NCBI GenBank assembly: GCA_963711455.1
Contig: CAVQEH010000006.1
Coordinates: forward strand, 310,001-374,000
Source of the DNA: DATFVA01 sp963711455
Lineage (GTDB): Bacteria; Bacteroidota; Ignavibacteria; Ignavibacteriales; Ignavibacteriaceae
DNA length: 64,000 bases
Reading direction: 5' to 3'
Shown here: in pieces, positions 36,546 to 44,312 of the stretch
Numbering within the stretch: position 1 is the stretch's first letter
How the letters are laid out: each line of letters begins with the position of its first letter
The notes under the pieces: model-generated
What the model was told of the DNA's origin: nothing
The model's database searches: none
What the model saw: only the letters and a program-made list of their open reading frames with translations
Program-made: the position numbers and the translations under genes

Positions 36546-37685
36546 ATGAAAAAATTAACTTTAATTTTTATTCTGCTCCAGTTATTTTGTGGTTGTTCTA
36601 AAAATTCTTCTCAAAAATCTGATAACTATATTCAGGAAGTTTCCCCAATTGAGCTTGGAGCAGATACGCTTATCTTAAATAAGATGTCAACAAAGATATC
36701 TGAGCAGGTTTACCCCAACATTCACAGCCTTTTAATTGCAAAAAATGGAAAACTGTTTTACGAAAAATACTTTAACGGTAAAGATCAGAATTGGGGCAGT
36801 GATCTTGGAGTTGTAGTATATAACGATACAACTCTGCACGATTTAAGAAGTATAACAAAAAGTATAATATCAGCCTGCATCGGTATTGCTATTCAGGAAG
36901 GTCTAATAAATAATGTTGATGAAAAAGTATCAAAGTTTTTCCCGGAATATACGTTTACTGATAAAAAGAAAGATTGGACTATTGAGCATTTTCTTACTAT
37001 GACTACCGGTCTTTCCTGGAATGAAAATTTACCTTATAACAATCCTAAGAACGATGAAATTAAAATGGTTTACAGCGATGATCCGGTTAAATATGTCCTT
37101 GATAAACCTCTCGAAAATGTTCCTGGTACCAGGTTTAATTATAATGGTGGAGCTACACAGGTTTTATCAGAAATAGTTGAAAGAGTATCCGGATCTGATA
37201 TCGGGCAATTTGCTGATAAATATTTATTCAAACCTTTAGGAATAAAAAAATTTGAATGGAACCATTATTCAAGATGGAATCAATCAATATCGAAAGACAA
37301 ATTTGGAGCGGCATCGGGATTAAGATTGACATCCAAAGACTTATTAAAGTTTGCTCTTCTTTACCGGAACAAAGGAATATGGAATGGCAAACAAATTCTA
37401 CCCGATGAATGGGTGAAGGAATCTTTTTCAAAAAAGATTGAGTTCCCCAGTGCAGTTGCTGAAGGAAATGACGCATACGGTTATCAATTTTGGATTTGGT
37501 CCGATAGTACAAAGAACAGGAAATTTAATATCGTATCTGCTATTGGTAACGGGGATCAGCATATTTATTGGGACATTGATAATGACTTAATAGTTATTTC
37601 TACGGCTGGAAATTATAATCAATGGGGTATAAAAAATGATTCTTATGCTTTGTTGAAGGATTATATATATCGATTGTTTGATTAG
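36546..37685 (+). CDS. Beta-lactamase-fold serine hydrolase, lipoprotein, cassette 6
   Basis: 379 residues. A lipobox (LLQLFCGC) predicts a lipoprotein anchored in a membrane and facing out. The class C-type catalytic SxxK is in LRSITKSIISA. The Tyr motif is in RFNYNGGATQV, and the third motif, near SAIGNGDQHIYW, lacks the usual KTG. This pattern is typical of esterases and peptidases of the class C family, not of resistance enzymes. It ends 10 bases before attC6. Confidence 0.87.
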   Translation: MKKLTLIFILLQLFCGCSKNSSQKSDNYIQEVSPIELGADTLILNKMSTKISEQVYPNIHSLLIAKNGKLFYEKYFNGKDQNWGSDLGVVVYNDTTLHDLRSITKSIISACIGIAIQEGLINNVDEKVSKFFPEYTFTDKKKDWTIEHFLTMTTGLSWNENLPYNNPKNDEIKMVYSDDPVKYVLDKPLENVPGTRFNYNGGATQVLSEIVERVSGSDIGQFADKYLFKPLGIKKFEWNHYSRWNQSISKDKFGAASGLRLTSKDLLKFALLYRNKGIWNGKQILPDEWVKESFSKKIEFPSAVAEGNDAYGYQFWIWSDSTKNRKFNIVSAIGNGDQHIYWDIDNDLIVISTAGNYNQWGIKNDSYALLKDYIYRLFD

Positions 37686-37694
37686 ATGTACTCA

Positions 37695-37973
37695 CTATAA
37701 CAAGCAAATCTCCGAAGGAGTCCTTCGGACAACCGGACGCCCAGCCTTCGGCTGGCAAGCTAAAGAAGTTTGGCAGATTTAAGGTTTTAAAGTTTAATAG
37801 GATAATTAAACAAAATTGTAGAACTTGACTAATTAAAAAAGCATTCAACCGGCTTGTGCGAGGAAACCCGTCTGGGTCGGGCAAGTTTACAAACCGGTTG
37901 CTAAATCATCGGCAGTTGTTTTTATGCGGCATCGCTGTTTGGGGGCGACCGCTTATTGGCGACGCCGTTATAA
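37695..37973 (+). other. attC site 6 (279 bp)
   Basis: Begins CTATAAC (37695-37701) and ends GTTATAA (37967-37973). It has the shared core (GCGGCATCGCTGTTTGGGG, GGCGACCGCTTATTGGCGAC) plus extra palindromes in the left arm: TCCGAAGGA/TCCTTCGGA and GCCAGCCGAAGGCTGG-type sequence (37711-37756). Confidence 0.82.
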
Positions 37974-38038
37974 ACCTTAAGTTTGATTTTGGCAAATTGT
38001 TATGTTAAATTGCCAATAGCAAAAAAAGGAGAAGAACT

Positions 38039-38299
38039 ATGGTAACCACATTAGATAAATTTGGCAGGGTTATAATTCCCAAAAGATTTCGTGAACAACT
38101 TGGAATAAATTCTAATTCAACGTTGAACATTTCGGAAGATGGAAAACGAATTGTTATAGAATTGGTTCAAGAAAAAAAACCAGTCGTTGACAGAAATGGT
38201 ATTCTTGTTTTTACCGGAAAATTGGAAGACAAAAAAAGTGATTTGATAAAGTCTGATAGAAATAGACGGATGCACAAATTATTAACAAACGAGTACTAA
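38039..38299 (+). CDS. AbrB/MazE-type antitoxin, cassette 7
   Basis: 86 residues. The swapped-hairpin DNA-binding fold is evident: TTLDKFGRVIIPKRFREQLGI, STLNISEDGKRIVIE. The C-terminal tail (GKLEDKKSDLIKSDRNRRMH) would bind the toxin. It starts with AAGGAG spaced 6 bases from the ATG and is followed 19 bases later by a PIN-domain toxin. Such pairs are autoregulated by the antitoxin. Confidence 0.88.
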   Translation: MVTTLDKFGRVIIPKRFREQLGINSNSTLNISEDGKRIVIELVQEKKPVVDRNGILVFTGKLEDKKSDLIKSDRNRRMHKLLTNEY

Positions 38300-38318
38300 T
38301 GTTGTCCGAAGGACTCCT

Positions 38319-38756
38319 ATGGAGAAAATTCTATTTGATAGTTCCATATTAATAGCTGCCTTTGTTGAATCCCATCCAAAACATAAATATGCTTTGTCAT
38401 TTTTACTGAAAGCAAAAAACAAAGAATTCCAATTATTTGTTTCATCGCATACAATATTGGAGATTTACAGCGTTTTAACGAGCGCCCCATTTAAACCCAA
38501 AATTACACCAATAATTGCAAAACAATTAATTGAAAATAACATTAAGAATATAGCAAAGACCATTTACCTCGCCGATGAAGATTCTTTTATAATTGTAGAT
38601 AAAATGTGTAATTCAAATTTCTCTGGTGGAATTATTTATGATGCAATAGTTGTTGAGTGCGCAATGAAAGCAAAGGTTGATGAGATCTTGACATTAAATT
38701 CAAAAGACTTTTTACGTTTAACGGACAAAACATCAATAAAAGTTAGTACTTTTTAG
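38319..38756 (+). CDS. vapC: PIN-domain ribonuclease toxin VapC
   Basis: 145 residues. PIN acidic residues: ILFDSSILIAAF (Asp7), LEIYSVL (Glu), and YDAIVVECAMKAKVDEILTLNSKDF (two Asp). VapC toxins cleave RNA. The ribosome-binding site (AAGGA) lies within a 17-base sequence (38301-38317) that is the exact reverse complement of 37717-37733 in attC6. Confidence 0.9.
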   Translation: MEKILFDSSILIAAFVESHPKHKYALSFLLKAKNKEFQLFVSSHTILEIYSVLTSAPFKPKITPIIAKQLIENNIKNIAKTIYLADEDSFIIVDKMCNSNFSGGIIYDAIVVECAMKAKVDEILTLNSKDFLRLTDKTSIKVSTF

Positions 38757-39053
38757 AATCGTCGGTTAATAATATCTTTAATCAGCCAAAAACTGACAAG
38801 TTCAAAAAGCTGACAATTGCTTTGGAAAAATTACAGTTAAGTAAGTTTTATTTAATTTGTTTTGCTTAACTTTTCGGCGATGAAACCTGGTCCTGCGAGC
38901 TTGAAAATAATGACGAGATTTTTGTTGATATCTTTTAAATAACACAAGCATTTTAACAAAACATGACGTTTTATAGCCAGATGAAAGACCAAATAATTTT
39001 TGAATATAAACTCTTTAAAGACTATATTTAGTTCGATAATCGGAAGGTCTGAT
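38757..39053 (+). other. Cassette junction with short attC-like end
   Basis: No gene is seen. Positions 38931-38978 repeat the 45-base sequence of 36478-36521 (TCTTTTAAATAACAC, then TTTTAACA, then GTT and TATAGCC). This marks a cassette boundary of a different type from the long attC sites. The rest is AT-rich and unremarkable. Confidence 0.4.
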
Positions 39054-39335
39054 ATGAAATTAAGTGAATCGGTAAAATCAATAAGCTACTTAAAAGCCAA
39101 TGCAGCACAATTAGTTGAAGATGCAAATAAAAATAGAAAAACTTTTGTTATTACTCAAAATGGAGAAGCAAAAGTAATAGTTCAGGATATAAAGGCATAT
39201 GAAGAAACCCAGGAAACTCTTGCCTTATTGAAAATTTTATCCATGAGTAGTGGAAACGTGGAAAAAGGACAAGCTAAAGGAATTAAAGAAACATTTGCGG
39301 AAATAAGGAAAGAATTAGGAATAAATAAAAAATAA
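39054..39335 (+). CDS. Phd/YefM-type antitoxin, cassette 8
   Basis: 93 residues from ATG 39054. The start is chosen over the in-frame TTG at 39000 because CGGAAGG lies 8-14 bases upstream of it and the Phd domain begins directly (SVKSISYLKANAAQLVEDA). The rest contains ITQNGEAKVIVQDIKAYEE, the family signature. The C-terminal helix would block the toxin. It overlaps the toxin start by one base. Confidence 0.9.
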   Translation: MKLSESVKSISYLKANAAQLVEDANKNRKTFVITQNGEAKVIVQDIKAYEETQETLALLKILSMSSGNVEKGQAKGIKETFAEIRKELGINKK

Positions 39336-39658
39336 TGAGCTATAAGTTATTAATAGACCCTTTAGCTAAATCAGATATAATAGATATTTATAATTATGTT
39401 GCTGAAAATGATTCAATAGAAAATGCTAAAAGTTTATTAACTAATCTTGAAGTAACATATCTAAAGCTTGAAAATCTTCCAACTCGTGGGCATATTCCAC
39501 CAGAGTTGAGAAATACGGGAATAAGAAGATACCGGGAGATACACTTCAAACCATATCGAATAATATATGAAATAATAGACAAAATAGTATATGTACATTG
39601 CATATTGGACGGAAGAAGAAATATGCAAGAGATACTCGCTAATAGATTACTAAGATAA
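39335..39658 (+). CDS. RelE/ParE-type toxin, cassette 8
   Basis: 107 residues. ParE/RelE layout: YKLLIDPLAKSDIIDIYNYV, RGHIPPELRNTG, then YREIHFKPYRIIYEI and YVHCILDGRRNMQEIL. Family members poison gyrase or cleave mRNA on the ribosome; which applies here is not clear. Its partner is the Phd antitoxin just upstream. Confidence 0.9.
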   Translation: MSYKLLIDPLAKSDIIDIYNYVAENDSIENAKSLLTNLEVTYLKLENLPTRGHIPPELRNTGIRRYREIHFKPYRIIYEIIDKIVYVHCILDGRRNMQEILANRLLR

Positions 39659-39823
39659 AAATTCCAACCAGCCTCTTTAATCCCTCACTGCCGGGTAAAT
39701 AAGTAAATAGTAAAATGAAACCATGAAAAAATATAGATACGAATTGTTATCCGGGTTTTAGTGTTGATATGTTGTGCAAAATATTGTACGTTTATTTGTG
39801 CAATATAAAAATTTGGAGTGATT

Positions 39824-40099
39824 ATGCATAAAATACAATTAGATCAAGATATTCAACCGTTATCTGAATTTCGTTCCAAAGTAGCATTTTATTTTGATAA
39901 AGTGAAAAAGACTAAGAGACCATTAGTGATTACTCAAAACGGTAAAAGCTCAGCTATATTATTAGATGTATCAGAATACCAATCAATGGTTGATAAAATA
40001 GAAGTCTTAGAAGATATAAGATTAGCAGAGACACAAATAGACCAGGGATTAGGAATTTCACACCAGGAAATAAAGAAGAAATATTCTGAGAAAGCTTAA
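39824..40099 (+). CDS. Phd/YefM-type antitoxin, cassette 9
   Basis: 91 residues from ATG 39824 (a GTG two codons upstream overlaps the GGAG ribosome-binding site and is unlikely). Sequence: LSEFRSKVAFYFDKVKKTKRP, VITQNGKSSAILLDVSEYQSM. The toxin start follows 2 bases after its stop. It is only distantly similar to the antitoxin at 39054, so the two pairs are not a recent duplication. Confidence 0.9.
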   Translation: MHKIQLDQDIQPLSEFRSKVAFYFDKVKKTKRPLVITQNGKSSAILLDVSEYQSMVDKIEVLEDIRLAETQIDQGLGISHQEIKKKYSEKA

Positions 40100-40101
40100 A
40101 T

Positions 40102-40394
40102 ATGAAAATAGTCTGGTCCCCACTAGCTGGTGAACGGTTGGATAAAGTCTATGAGTTTATTGCTCAAGACAATACTTCGGCAGCACAAAAAATGGTTAAC
40201 AGAATTATTAAGAAAGTTGATACATTATCAAGAATCCAAAAAGGGGAAGAAAAGTACCAGAAGCCAATAGAGAAGAAATTCGTGAAGTATTTGAAGGGGA
40301 ATATAGAATAATATATCGTATTGAAACAAAAAAAGTCAGTATCCTTTCTATAAGAAATTTCAAACAAATATTACCCAAAAAAGATTTGAAGTAG
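40102..40394 (+). CDS. RelE/ParE-type toxin, frameshifted, cassette 9
   Basis: The first frame reads MKIVWSPLAGERLDKVYEFI through SRIQKGEEK and would stop at 40311 out of register. In the -1 frame from about 40245 the sequence continues GRKVPEANREEIREVF and EGEYRIIYRIETKK to a stop at 40394, exactly the ParE C-terminal pattern. The missing base falls in AAAAAGGGG (40238-40246). With the frame intact the toxin is about 97 residues. Disruption of a toxin beside an intact antitoxin is tolerated, but a sequencing error is equally possible. Confidence 0.82.
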
Positions 40395-40399
40395 TTGTG

Positions 40400-40678
40400 G
40401 TATAACAATGCAATTTAAGTTGACAGCATTATACGCACCTGTCTGCCGACAGGCAGGTTCGGCTTTTTATAAATTTTAATGTTAGTCGTTCCGTTTAGGC
40501 GAACTTGTTCAGAGTAGTAGTTCTAATTAATAAACCTGCAAACTGTGCTTACGATGAATCCGCCGCGGCGGATAAACACAGTTTGCTAACGTTATCGGCA
40601 GTTGCTTTTTATGCGGCATTCTTGTTCCTACCTGCGGTAGGTAAACTGGGGCGCCGCTTATTGGCAACGTCGTTATGT
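40400..40678 (+). other. attC site 8 (279 bp)
   Basis: Begins GTATAAC (40400-40406) and ends GTTATGT (40672-40678). It has the shared core (GAACTTGTTCAGAGTAGTAG, AAACCTGCAAACTG, CACAGTTTGC, GCGGCATTCTTGTT). Three palindromes are inserted: ACCTGTCTGCCGACAGGCAGGT (first 20 bases from 40438), ATCCGCCGCGGCGGAT (40557-40572), CTACCTGCGGTAGGTA. Confidence 0.82.
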
Positions 40679-40882
40679 GCATAAGTAAATTTAAAGAAGT
40701 TCTTATGAATACAAATAAAAATTCCTATATCTGCAGTTTTTAATTAAAGAAAAGTTTCTTTTGCAACTGTATTTATTTATCTTCTTAACAAAGAATCAAA
40801 AAAAATACAATACATTAACAATCAATCTAATCTGTATTTTAATTATAAATAGCGGATCTCAGAATTTATTTAGAAGACCAAA

Positions 40883-42006
40883 TTGATAAAAAATAATATT
40901 CTACCAAAAAGCAAATTCTGGAGGTATATACCATTTAGAAGATATCTAATATTTGTCTTGGCGATATTCTTCTTATTTTCAGGGATTGGATTTATTATCG
41001 ATCTGATTTCAGGAGGTTCATATTCAGAACTGCTGCTTTTTATAAATGTAATTTATTCGGGGATTGTTGCAGTATTCTACGTTTATAGTTTTACAAGAAA
41101 TCTTAAATTTCTTCCTTTTACTATCCTATTTCAGTTTGTGGTTGGAAATAACATTTGGAAAGAGGCTAACCAATTACTGCTTACCGAATTTCCCCAAAGA
41201 GCATTTTATGATGCCATTGGAATTTCAGTAACAATGATTCTAGGATATATACTGCTTATTATATTTATAAATAAGGAGGGAATAAAAAATTTACGGCTTC
41301 AGGCTGAAATCAACCTTGCCCAGGAGCTTCATTCGAACCTTGTTCCCAATATTGAAATTGTTAATAACCGCTTTGAAATATTTGGAATATCTAATCCTAC
41401 TGATGAAGTCGGCGGAGATTTAGTTGACTTTTTCGAAAATGAGACTGCACATACTTGTTATATTGCAGATGTCTCAGGCCATGGAGTTGCGGCAGGTTCG
41501 ATGATGGGGATGTTTAAGAGCACGATTCGAGTTTTATTGAACAAAGATGAACCGCTTTGGTCAATTTTAACTGAAACCAGCAAGACAATTTACGATTTAA
41601 AAAGAAAAACATGTTTCTTACGTGTGCTTTTTTAAAATTTAATTCAAATTATACTGTAGAATATTCAACAGCAGGTCATCTTCCGATTTTAAAACTTGCA
41701 AATGATTCAGACAATTTTGATGAATTGATAATAAAGCAGCTTCCAATTGCGGCGATAAAAGATTTTAATTATACAACAAACAGCACAGTAAGCAGCAAGA
41801 ATGATTTATTTATATTACTGACTGATGGAATTACAGAGACGTCAAATAAAAAATATGAATTCTTTGGAATGGAAATAGTAAAACAGATTGTCCTTAATAA
41901 CAGACATGATGAATTGTCTCATATTTATGAAAAAATAAATAATAAGTTAGCTTCATATGGTAAACAAAAAGATGATCAGACAATTTTATTAGTCAGATGT
42001 TTATAA
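40883..42006 (+). CDS. SpoIIE-type PP2C phosphatase with membrane N-terminus, frameshifted
   Basis: Two overlapping frames make one protein. 40883-41635 has four membrane segments (LIFVLAIFFLFSGIGFII, then three more) and the first half of a PPM phosphatase: NLAQELHSNLVP, EVGGDLVDFF, IADVSGHGVAAGSMM. 41611-42006 resumes in the -1 frame with MFLTCAFLKFN, STAGHLPIL, LLTDGITETSN and DDQTILLVR, completing the domain. The missing base lies in the A-runs at 41597-41609. The start is TTG at 40883; no better ATG exists. Phosphatases of this class often act on anti-sigma antagonists. It is the last gene before the insertion sequence. Confidence 0.8.
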
Positions 42007-42370
42007 TTTTCATAAGTATTATTTTTAAACTAAAGTTATAAATTGAGTTTTGTCATATTGACGAAGAGAATATCTAAAATATTGTATATACCAATTTTGA
42101 GATTCTTCTTTCAATACGGGATAGGTTACTTCGTTCAGAATGTCTATTAATAAAAAAATGCACATAACCATGCGTTTGTACCCGACCGCGATATCGCTTC
42201 CGGATTTTTCAAATATCTTTAGCATCGCGCTCCGTTTAGACGAACTTGTTCAGAGTAGTAGTTATAATTAATAAACCTGCAAACTGCACTTACGATGAAT
42301 CCGCCGCGGCGGATAAACACGGTTTGCTAAACCTGCCTGCCCGCTTTCAGCGAGGTAAACCAACCCTGCC
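42007..42370. other. Truncated attC fragment before the insertion sequence
   Basis: No gene. Positions 42229-42330 match the core of attC8: CGAACTTGTTCAGAGTAGTAG, then AATTAATAAACCTGCAAACTG, then the ATCCGCCGCGGCGGAT palindrome and GGTTTGCTAA. Next comes the repeat seen at 28944 (here 42329-42358). The site's right arm and end box are missing; the insertion sequence follows at once. Confidence 0.7.
42329..42358. repeat. Repeat shared with 28944-28973 (copy 2)
   Basis: Exact match of 30 bases with the copy upstream of the integrase. It adjoins the attC fragment and the left end of the insertion sequence. Confidence 0.75.
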
Positions 42371-44146
42371 GGGGTTGTCCAAAAAGTAAGGAACGATAAT
42401 TGGGAATAATAGAGAATAAATCAAAAAATAGGCGCTAATTAAATGAATGATTCTCTATTTAAAGAAGATATGCTTGGTGATTCTCAAAAGAGAAAACGAA
42501 AGAAAAAGAGAGCAAGTAAGCCAAAGTTTATCGAATATAATCAGCACCAGGTAATGCTGCTACCTCCATCGATAGAAGAGATGATACCGGTGAAACATAT
42601 AGTCAGGACAGTAAATAATGTAATAGATACGATGAACATAGAAGCATTGATAAAAACATACAAAGGAGGGGGAAGAAGTTCATATGATCCTCTGATGTTA
42701 TTAAAGGTAATGGTATATGCATATGTAATGAAAATATATAGTTCGAGAAGAATAGCAAAAGCATTAAGAGAAGATATAAATTTTATGTGGTTAAGTGGAA
42801 TGCAGAAACCTGATTTCAGGACAATAAATAATTTCCGGTCAGGAAGACTGAGTGGGGTGATTGATCAGGTATTTTCATCAATGATAATATTCTTAACAGA
42901 TAACAGATATATAAAGCTGGAAGATTATTTTGTAGATGGAACAAAGATAGAGGCAAACGCAAACAGGTATAGTTACGTGTGGTCGAAAAACACCCGGAGA
43001 TATAAGGCAATGACGAAAGAAAAAATAAAAGAATTGCTTAAGGAAATTGGAAGGATAAATCAGGAAGAAGATAAAAAATATGGAGAAAAAGATCTTGAAG
43101 AGCTGGGAGATGATGCGGAGATAAGCTCAGAGAAAATTAAAGAGCAGGTTGAAAAACTAAACAAGATCATCAGTCAAATAGGAGAAAAACCCGAAGGGAA
43201 AAAGAAAAATAAAAACAGCGGGCAGAAAAAAAGAAAGCTAAAGAGTGCCGTAAATAAACTAAGTAATAAATATCTTCCAAAACTCGAAAAGTATGAAGAG
43301 CAGGAAAAGATAGAAGGCCCCCGGAGTAGCTTTTCAAAGACAGATACGGATGCAACGTTTTTTCGGAACAAAACAGATCAATTGCTGCCTGGTTATAATG
43401 TAATAATAGGGACAGAAGAACAGATAATAGTAAATTACAGTTTGCATCAAAAGGCTTCGGAGGTAGATAAGTTTGTTCCCCATATGGAAAAATTAAAAAA
43501 GATAACAAATGGGAGAAATCCAATCAGAGCAATAGGAGATGGAACTTATGGCTCAGATGAGAACTATGATTTTCTGAAGAAAGAAAAAATAGGAAGTTAT
43601 CTGAAATATCCGGGATTTTATCAGGAGACAACCGGACAGGCAGAAAAGAAGCGTTTTAACAGAATAAATTTTATTTATAATCAGAAAGAAGATAAAATAA
43701 ATTGCCCCGGGGGAAGAGAAATGTTGCTTCAGGAAATAGAGGAGGCAAAAACAGATAATGGATACAAGCAGCAGATAAGAAAATATAGGGGTAATTGCAA
43801 AGGATGTAAATTTCTTTCTCTCTGCACCAAATCACCAGGAGGTAGAACCATACAGTTTAATAAGGAATTGGAAAGACATAAGAGGCTAGCCAAAAAGAAT
43901 TTGTGTTCGCCAGAGGGTATAGAGCTAAGAAAAAGACGAAGTGTGGATGTAGAAACAGTCTTTGGGGATATAAAACTAAATCAGGGGTTCAGGAGATTTA
44001 ATCTAAGGGGGTTGGGAAAAGTGAATGCGGAATTTGGATTGGTTGCAATTGCACATAATATTAAGAAAGTTGGATCAATAATCAACTGAGTTGGGGGTTG
44101 TCATTGATCCAATTATGTATAAGAAAATTACTTTTTAGTCGGCCCC
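42371..44146 (+). mobile_element. IS1182-like insertion sequence (about 1776 bp)
   Basis: The ends are imperfect inverted repeats: GGGGTTGTCCAAAAAGTAAG at 42371-42390, and the complement of 44146-44127, GGGGCCGACTAAAAAGTAAT. An ATAATTGG lies farther in on both sides. One intact transposase fills the interior. No target duplication is apparent. Confidence 0.75.
42443..44089 (+). CDS. IS1182-family transposase
   Basis: 548 residues, full length and unbroken. N-terminal part: FIEYNQHQVMLLPPSIEEM and SYDPLMLLKVMVYAYVMKIYSSR, typical of IS1182/IS1380-like DDE enzymes. The catalytic core has DYFVDGTKIEANANRYSY (first Asp), IRAIGDGTYGSDENY (second Asp) and RRSVDVETVFGDIKLNQGF (Glu region). A charged coiled segment (about 195-280) lies between, and a CxxC pair (GNCKGCKFLSLC) follows. 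It may be active. Confidence 0.93.
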   Translation: MNDSLFKEDMLGDSQKRKRKKKRASKPKFIEYNQHQVMLLPPSIEEMIPVKHIVRTVNNVIDTMNIEALIKTYKGGGRSSYDPLMLLKVMVYAYVMKIYSSRRIAKALREDINFMWLSGMQKPDFRTINNFRSGRLSGVIDQVFSSMIIFLTDNRYIKLEDYFVDGTKIEANANRYSYVWSKNTRRYKAMTKEKIKELLKEIGRINQEEDKKYGEKDLEELGDDAEISSEKIKEQVEKLNKIISQIGEKPEGKKKNKNSGQKKRKLKSAVNKLSNKYLPKLEKYEEQEKIEGPRSSFSKTDTDATFFRNKTDQLLPGYNVIIGTEEQIIVNYSLHQKASEVDKFVPHMEKLKKITNGRNPIRAIGDGTYGSDENYDFLKKEKIGSYLKYPGFYQETTGQAEKKRFNRINFIYNQKEDKINCPGGREMLLQEIEEAKTDNGYKQQIRKYRGNCKGCKFLSLCTKSPGGRTIQFNKELERHKRLAKKNLCSPEGIELRKRRSVDVETVFGDIKLNQGFRRFNLRGLGKVNAEFGLVAIAHNIKKVGSIIN

Positions 44147-44312
44147 AACCGTCAGGCAGGCTCTGCCAAAGGCGGAAAGTAAAATGAAAAAAGAAATAAA
44201 CTCTTTTTTAACCTCATTAGAGGTGAAACATTTATAGTAAAAGAATATCACCTGAATATAACAGAAACCCCGGAGGGGTGATATATTTTATTTGTAAAAT
44301 GAAGGAGATAAA
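44147..44312. repeat. Palindromic repeat between IS and next gene
   Basis: Contains ACCTC-atta-GAGGT (44211-44224) and ACCCC-gga-GGGGT (44267-44279), the latter nested in TATCACC...GGTGATA. Such multi-arm palindromes look like interspersed repeats of this lineage; only one copy is in the window. Confidence 0.5.

Larger units (their letters stand above)
29482..42370 (+). mobile_element. Chromosomal integron: interrupted integrase plus cassette array
   Basis: A tyrosine recombinase of the integron type is followed, in the same direction, by about nine or ten cassettes. Each cassette has one or two genes. The separators start with a RYYYAAC-like box (GCCTAAC, GGCTAAC, CTATAAC, GTATAAC) and end with the matching GTTRRRY-like box (GTTAGGC, GTTATAA, GTTATGT). 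The separators share a core, so they are attC sites. The right boundary is masked by the insertion sequence at 42371. The integrase is disrupted, so new cassette capture by this copy is not expected. Confidence 0.85.

Noticed and set aside
36546..37685. Beta-lactam resistance gene in the integron
   Set aside because: The KTG motif is absent and the protein resembles class C-fold esterases and peptidases rather than resistance enzymes.
39659..39823. attC between the two Phd/ParE cassettes
   Set aside because: A lone GTTATCC at 39746 has no matching left box or arm; only a short repeat (CCTCTTTAATCC...GGGTAAATAAG), similar to one at 36330, is visible.
40237..40246. Programmed -1 frameshift in the ParE toxin
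   Set aside because: The A5G4 run is not in the required register for slippage, and related toxins are not known to use it.
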